A DNA stretch of 64,000 bases from Serpula lacrymans var. lacrymans S7.9 (Eukaryota > Basidiomycota > Agaricomycetes > Boletales > Serpulaceae). Made by a program: the position numbers and the translations under genes. Every line of letters begins with the position of its first letter. The stretch's first letter is position 1. The stretch covers positions 5,420,908 through 5,484,907 of the forward strand of contig NW_006763290.1 of the NCBI RefSeq assembly GCF_000218685.1. The letters are read 5' to 3'. The notes under the pieces were generated by a model. The model had not been told where the DNA came from. It was given only the letters and a program-made list of their open reading frames with translations, and made no database searches. Of the stretch, positions 57,271-64,000 are shown piece by piece.

Positions 57271-60200
57271 TGGTCTATTGTACTTTTTTGTTTTTTTAAC
57301 GAATTTTGTAAATTGCAAAGCGTGATGTCGCATCATGGAAGGGTGCTTACCGAACGGCACTACGTCATGGATGGCCTTGATAGGGTTACATTGGGTTGAT
57401 GAGTGGCTTTTACGACTCGGAATCCTTCCATCTTCCATTTGAATCTGATCAATGAAATATCGAATGACTTGGATAGGAGCAGGGCCCGATTACTCACAAA
57501 CTTCTTTGGATTAACGAATATATCTGAAAGGATATACAACGACAGCGTTTATTTGAATGCCGCATCACAGAGAGGTTCTGAAAGCATGAGACTCTCACAT
57601 GTTTCATGCCTCCCCGCCATCATCGCATCGTGATATTATACCACTAAGCACGCATGTCGGAGGCTGTATAACTGAAAAAAAAGGCTTGGGTGGATGTGAG
57701 AACAAAACGAGTTTTCGGAGCTGGTCGTTCAGAACTACTGTAAGGAGATAAGGTAGGCCCACGCTTTTTCGTGTCAAGGGGAGCACGAGCTTGAGAGATA
57801 TTCAGCATGGTATGCCAGACAGATGAATGCCAAGGAAAGGACGGGTGGTTTGGGATAATGTGCTGACGTTTTCCCCGTAAGCATTATGGTCCGAGGTTTG
57901 TCAGCGTCCAAGATTGGTTTTAGTCTAAGCTGAATCCATGTGGCAAGCGCCGTGCGACGGCAGATGCTAGAGGATAGTGCTTTCTATGCTGGAAAACCTA
58001 CTAGTAGTATCGTAACTGAGAGGTTGATCCAGGGCTTCAAGTCCGTGGAGCTAGAGAGGTCAAACTTTCAAAGGATGCTTTCTGTGGGTCAGGGATTCAT
58101 ATCGTTGAGTAGAAGCTTCGGTGAAGAACGTATTGTAAACACCATAGGTTTGAAGCACGCCGTGGACAATATCCAAGGACCACGATAGGTGACATGGGAA
58201 CTCATCTGAACAATCCTGATCAGTCCCCATGCACCTTTCGCCATTCAAACGACAAGCGCTTTTTAGTCAAGTCTGCGGGTCTGAAAGAATGGCACCAACA
58301 TTCAGTGTTATTTGTGCTTTGCACTTGGCGAACTGATAGGCCGAGCTCCTGGCCAACACTGTTAAGCGCGCGATTGGAGATAGAGGGGTGCACTCTCGTC
58401 TAATGAACATTTAGTGTCTGTGCTAGGATCAGGATCTCACGAATATAAACGACAGGATGGATGCTTACCGTAGACCTTGTCTGGAATACGATACAGATGT
58501 TCTCCAAAGTATTGGCGATAGTCTTGGTGAGGCTAGGGTGTGGTCCACTTGACGAATGGCATGTTGGAAGCTTACTATTGGACGCTGTGGAGATAGACGA
58601 AATCCCATTCGACTGGTCTTGCTCTTGGCATGCACGTCGACTCAAGGCGTAAGCCCACTGACTATGCTCGGTGCCCGAGCTGCCCAGAGACACTGTAACC
58701 GTGTTCGTACCTCAGGCTCACACACTCACCTCTGACGCTACCTCATACGTTAACTTCATTACCCGCCCAGTACTAGCCCCAATGGGTCGCCCCTAAACAG
58801 AGCTTAGGGCGCAGGGGAGGACAAGCCAAAAGCGATAGATATAGCCTAAACCAGCCACGATGGTGAAGTGACGGGGGTGAACCTCTTCGCGAATCTTCCA
58901 CAAAGGTCGAGACGGGAGCCGCGAACCCATTGGTATTGGATTAGATGTAATATGAACTAGATGGGCCAGCGTGTTCTTGCCCTCAGCTTGTTGAGTCCAT
59001 TCAGCGTCTGGTCTGATGGCCGTGTGGGAAAACAAACGGCCCACTTGCTGTACGAGAATAGTGATCAAGAATAGACTTGGTAAGCTCCCCGTATCGATCA
59101 TGAGCGGTAGTGAGTGACAGCGGCGTACCAGAGATGAAGTCTTTTTGGAACGGCATCTTCGTGAGACATGAGAACGATACTATCTGATATGGACTATGCT
59201 GTGGCTTCATGCATATGGCGAGAGACAAGAGTAATTGGCAGGCCTAGCCTGGCCTTGGCGTGTCGAACCAATCGTTGAGCATCGGTGGTGTCCGAATCCT
59301 CGGTGGTCCTGCGAACGAGTAGCCAACCTGAATTTAGATCGTTCGGCGATCATATGATACAGTAAGCATGCCATATCCCAGCGCTAAACCTCGGTCTTAT
59401 CTCCGCATTCAGCTAAGCAGTTTGACCACGATGAGTTCGATTCGAAGAATCAGAAATAAAGCGTTAACGTATGTGTAGTAGGCATATGCTTTCGCTGCAG
59501 CGTCGGCACGGCATTTTCGACGCTGGCACCATATCGCGATATAGATAACCTAAAAGTTGAAAAGTGTGTCACGATGTGCAGGCCGACTGAGGGAAGAATC
59601 GAGAGAGAAGTGCTGTATTTGTGATGTCCGCACGTACCTTGCAGCATCACAATTTCGCCATCCAGTCCAAGAAAATGCGGCGCTCTTCATGGAATGTTCG
59701 AGGGAGGCTAATCGCTCTAAAGGGTACTTGAAGAAGCATTGTCCGTTACATATCCTCCACGAGTCCACGTATGTGGTGGTGGTGGACGTACGTTTGGCAT
59801 TTGTGCCATAACATGTCTTGGCACGTCATGGTCGTTCATTGAGGCCAAACACAATACAGCGCCTGTTGAGCAATAAAACTCGAGATAAATTCAAGTGGAA
59901 GCAGTGCGCTGCGGAACGTTGCCAACCATCCATTGGCAAGCCTACTTGCCAAAACAAGCATGCGACGGTTACAGTGGTATTGGTCGGTGATAAAATTATC
60001 AGATTACGATTACGTTTAATGCGAGTATATGCACGCTTACTTACTCAGCGGGGGGCCTGATCCTTCAATCAAGGATTTGACCTGTCAATAATGAAATACG
60101 ATGCGGACAACGTGTTTGCATGCAGTTGATGGTTTATCGGGTTATCACCACTGATAGTGCCTTGCGAGCACATAGGAGCGCAAGCATGTGTACGATTAAG

Positions 60201-61960
60201 GGTAGGATTTCATTATGCGCTGGTGCCCTGTGGAAGGCGTCTGAAGAATGGGCGTTTGGCTTGTCATTCCTCCACATGTGTCGGAAGAGTGATCACGGGA
60301 GAAGGTGAAGAGAGGAAGAGCGAGCATATGCAAACAGAAGTCAGGCGCCTTCGATCGAGCTGGTCCAGACTTCGAGTCTAGGGAACGAAATGACTATTCA
60401 AGCATTTTTGTGGTTGGTGCTGCCCCCGAGGAGCTCGGCACGAAAGACGGGGTACTGTCAACGACAAGCAACGTGGAAAGGAAGTTGCTGATATGAATGG
60501 GTAAGAGATGAGGACCGGGAAGAGACGAGAATGACAACCGTGTATGAGTGAATGAGGGTGTGCCAGAAGGACGTCCTCCACATGGCCATGAATGATAACA
60601 GACATGAAAAAAAAACATACCAATCCCAAAATACCCCGGTCCCGCGGGGAGGCGCAGAATGAACAAGGTTCCGTTTCGCTGTTGCCATGGTCAACCAAGC
60701 TGCAATTGTTACATGCAAATGTAGCGATAAACTCAGTACGACGCAGGCAAACTTTGTAGGAGTCAATAATCTCTAATCTCAACCGGCTTCCCTTTGCGTC
60801 CCTTTGCGTATAGAGCTACGGAAGCGCGGATCGCGCGTCTATTGTTAATACTCGCCATATATCAAAATAGTGTGCGCTGTGGAAGGTTATATGAGAGTCA
60901 AATGGAGTGATACCTGCATTGAATGTACTCTGAAACATGAGCCTGAGCATTTATTTCAGGAGGTGGCGTGTGCGGAGAATCGTACCGGTCGATATGCGAT
61001 GGACGACGCAGTGGAACGAAGAATTAGGAGGTCCCTAGTTTCTACTGGTTCTTTACGCGGAAAAGGGTGAACATTGGAAGTATCCGTGGGAAGAAGGTCA
61101 GCCTACGTTTGATCGCCGTGGACATTAAAAGATCATCAAAAGAGATAACGCGAGGAGCCCCTGTCCGGTCGTGTCCGCATCTTCATGGTACCATAGGTTC
61201 GTAGTGATACGAACGCGGGACTCCTCTTGTTGGAAGAATCAAGTTAGGAGAACGGGGGAAAGGAGCCGAACTGCAGTATATTTGGTGAGAGTCTGATATA
61301 ATTTCGAACTTATAGAGTAAGTAGCTGCTCATACTTTATCTACTTCGCTGTCGTTGCAGTCACTCGATGTGGATTAAATGATAATGGCCCTGATCCCGTC
61401 GAAGGGGGTACTATTGCCATCACCGCAGCACCCCTAGATATAGTAGTAAAACCAAAAATCAATGTGTAGTCCGCGGAACGCAACAAATTTGAAAGTTGGG
61501 GCTTACCACTTCGATTTGACGCGTCGAATGGAAGGTGTGCATGGGTGCAGTGACGCCACATCTATTATACCGAATCATGTTGATGCAAATAATATAGCCT
61601 CGTGAACTAGGCCAGAAGATTGGTGACGGCTTTTTAGCAGCCTATCGTTAACATGGAATAAGTATTTAGAACCAGAGTCTATAACGCGCCTTAACACGTG
61701 ATTCGGACTTTCAGTGAGGCGGCAGTGACATCAAAAACTGTCTCATGATGAACATGCTCACCCGTGTAGCAGGAACCAAAGATACGCCTCCCCTCTCCAT
61801 GGGGAGTTAAGAAGACCGTGACCCAAAATGCAAATGTACAATGGCGGCCTACGATGACCTCGATCAGAACACTGAAACGGAACATTAATGTATGCGCATT
61901 TTCTAATGATCCGAGACTTTGCTTACGATAGTTTCAGGACACGACATCGTTTCCGTGCCT
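57271..61960. other. Long interval without a supportable gene
   Basis: There are many short frames on both strands (longest about 134 codons at 60378-60782 - and 102 at 58793-59101 -), none with recognisable motifs or coherent splice chains. Non-coding RNAs cannot be excluded. Confidence 0.45.
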
Positions 61961-61966
61961 ATCTGA

Positions 61967-62033
61967 CTAGTTCAAGTAGTCGCAGGACCAGATATGGTTA
62001 ACACACAGCATGGCCGGCGACTACTTGAACTAG
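61967..62033. repeat. Perfect 17-bp inverted repeat with 33-nt spacer
   Basis: CTAGTTCAAGTAGTCGC (61967-61983) and GCGACTACTTGAACTAG (62017-62033) are exact inverses. The outer ends are palindromic CTAG. It could form a stable hairpin, or be the ends of a tiny inverted-repeat element. Confidence 0.85.
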
Positions 62034-62586
62034 AAAATTGCCAGGCTTGATTACTCTTCGTTGGGTTTTATAATCGAAGTCCAATAGGGTAACTCGAACC
62101 TACGAGCGCGCCGAAAAGACACGTAATCCATTTTCACCACATCATAGTGAGGCATCCAAGTGGTGCTGACTTGGAAGATTATAGAAGGGACCCGCCGAAG
62201 TTTTCAAAAATCTCGTCCCCTTCGAAGTTTTTTCCCAGAGATCGTGGCAATGGTCAAAGACAGAGCTGTTGAGCATCGCTCATATTGACCTTTATATGCA
62301 TTTGATTTTTATGGATAGGGTGAACGTTGTTGGTACGATGGTCGAACATCCGGGTCAAGCACTCGGAGTGCACTCGACTCGGAACGGAACGAAGAAAGAA
62401 AGAAGAAAAAAAAGGCATCAGCCACGAAAGCCAAAGGACACCAAATACATAACACTCGCATGCAGCTCTCAGTGGCGCCGTGGCACAACAACATTCCATC
62501 CAACCGCCAACCGCCGCCGTAATACACCACATCCTAGTATTTTATCCTAGCCTTTATTTACTCCCTCCTTTTCTTTGACTGAAATT

Positions 62587-64000
62587 ATGTCCAAATCATC
62601 GTTGTCGTCTGTCGTATCCAATCTCGTGCGTGCGTCGATGGGTGCGTCGGTGTCCAACACCGTCACAGACGAAGACCTCGACCGGCACGTCGCAGAACTT
62701 ATCCTTAAAGAGGCAAAACAAAAAGCAGAGAAGTATGGGAAGGATGGGATAAGGGCTTACCTGCCAAATGTGTGCGTATATCGACTTTTATTGTTCAAAA
62801 TGATGCTCACAATGTTTGTTTGATTCGATTTAATTCATCTATAGTTCAGACCCAAACGTCCCACGAACGAATAAACGCTTCTTGTCCTCTATAATACGTA
62901 GTACGGACGATCACAACAAGACTATACTTCGTACACAGGCACTTGCTGCACAGGAAATCAAACGTGAGAGGGAGGAGGAAGAAAGGAGAGAGAGAAGAGT
63001 AAGGGCGGAAGAGGCCGTTGAGGCTGAGAGGATGAGAAGACTGATGGGTGGAGGGAGAAGGGATGGATGGAGCACAGAGAGAGACAGAGAAGGAGGTAGG
63101 GACAGAGACAAGGACCGAGGGAAGGAAAGAGGCTTCAACGAAGGGAGGAGGAGGAGGGAAAGAAGCTGGGAGAGATACGAAGACAATGATACCCGTAATA
63201 AAGAGGAGCGACGAAGTGGGCGGCACCGTTCACCACGTGGCTCGAGCTCAGGTCATCGTCACAGTCGTCATGTATCCCGAGAGAGAGACGATACATCTGA
63301 CGAACGTAGGAAGCGCAGACATAGGCACGAGAGCGAAGAACGGCGTGGGGACTCTCAACCACGTTTTTATGGAATCAGACGGAGGTCTAGTCGTTCTGCC
63401 TCACCCCGACACCAACGCGAGCGCTCGTCTACTACAAACACTTCTGCGCAAGATATCCGCGAGTCGCGTAAACATTCTCGATCAAGAAGTCCAATCTCAG
63501 ATGCATACCAAGCTGGTGAAAGTGCATTGAAGTCACGATCACGATCACCTTCGACAGAAGCACGTTTAGACTCGCTGATTAATGGGCACAGTCTACCATC
63601 TAAGTTGAAACCGCAGTCGCCTTCCTCGTCACATACTCGTTCACCTTCGCATTCGCCGCCTCGTTCACGACCGTTTAAATCCTCCAATCTTCATGTATCC
63701 ACGTCCTATCAATCTTCTAAATTCGCTAGATTAACGTCCCCTTCTCCCACCTCACCAGCCCCAACCCTCCCTTCGAAAATGGATAAATATTTTGAACCAT
63801 CCTATGATCCCCGCTTGGACACAGCCCCACTTGCTGTTCCTTCCATACCATCCACCGGCCTGGTGAGTGATGCAGCCTTCGAGGGGTGGGACCTCATGCT
63901 CGAAGTTATCAAAGCGAGACGGGAAGAGAAGGAGGAACGAAAGAGGTTGGAGCGAATGGGTATCAGCAAGGAACAGACAGGGAAGAAATCAAAGAAGAAG
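62587..64000 (+). CDS. Arg/Ser-rich (SR-like) nuclear protein, truncated by the window end
   Basis: Exon 1 is 62587-62771 and exon 2 runs from 62845 past the window end, giving at least 447 residues. The N-terminus (MSKSSLSSVVSNLVRASMGA..TDEDLDRHVAELILKEAKQK) is helical. It is followed by SDPNVPRTNKRFLSSIIRST, DHNKTILRTQALAAQEIK, then a Glu/Arg-rich coiled stretch and a long RS-type domain (RRRSSRSASPRHQRERSS, KHSRSRSPISD, LKSRSRSPSTEARL). Near the end, FEGWDLMLEVIKARREEKEE looks like a second conserved helix. The RFLxxII..TDDHN segment plus RS domain suggests a splicing-associated protein, but I cannot name the family. The start was chosen at the ATG 62587. Confidence 0.75.

Noticed and set aside
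62048..62200. tRNA-like B box on the minus strand (GGTTCGAGTTACC)
   Set aside because: No matching A box or acceptor/anticodon stems could be found at proper distance on the minus strand.

Overview
The window looks like nuclear DNA of a filamentous basidiomycete, most likely an Agaricomycete. Genes are cut by many short introns (about 50-60 nt) with GT..AG ends and CTRAC-type branch points. Product families fit as well: basidiomycete-type RPB2, DUF6533-like seven-helix proteins and Agaricomycete transposon families. All protein calls come from translating and splicing by eye, with exon phases checked. No database search was possible.

1-22.3 kb is a dense housekeeping block. In order it holds a mitochondrial NDUFA9/Coq11-like reductase (+), an MFS drug:H+ antiporter-like permease (+), tRNA-Thr(AGT) (+), REV7/MAD2L2 (+), sorting nexin SNX4/Atg24 (-), a PTM1/GPR107-like GOST membrane protein (+), RNA polymerase II subunit RPB2 (-), a fructosamine-3-kinase-like enzyme (-), an Old Yellow Enzyme (+) and an ADCK2/Cqd1-like ABC1 (UbiB) protein (+). 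SNX4 and the GOST gene share a 192-bp divergent promoter. REV7/SNX4 and GOST/RPB2 converge.

22.3-44 kb is a nest of transposable elements. A 402-bp solo LTR (TSD GTAGC) is split by a 5.8-kb DNA transposon (TSD TGATGAGT) carrying two spliced genes, one a zinc-ribbon plus D-D-E transposase. After it come a degenerate gag-like region, an internally deleted Ty1/Copia element (TSD CACAC), a foldback MITE, an integrase-type element missing its core, a second solo LTR of the same family in reverse (TSD ATATA) and several broken copies.

44-49.5 kb holds three tandem minus-strand paralogues of a DUF6533-like seven-helix family in different states of decay. 49.5-62.5 kb is mostly non-coding as far as I can see, apart from an intronless F-box gene at 52.3-53.8 kb. 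The right edge cuts through an arginine/serine-rich protein gene.

The most unusual signals are a probable U2-type AT-AC intron in the GOST gene, a GA 5' splice site in the MFS gene, and the nested, apparently recent DNA transposon of a family I cannot name.
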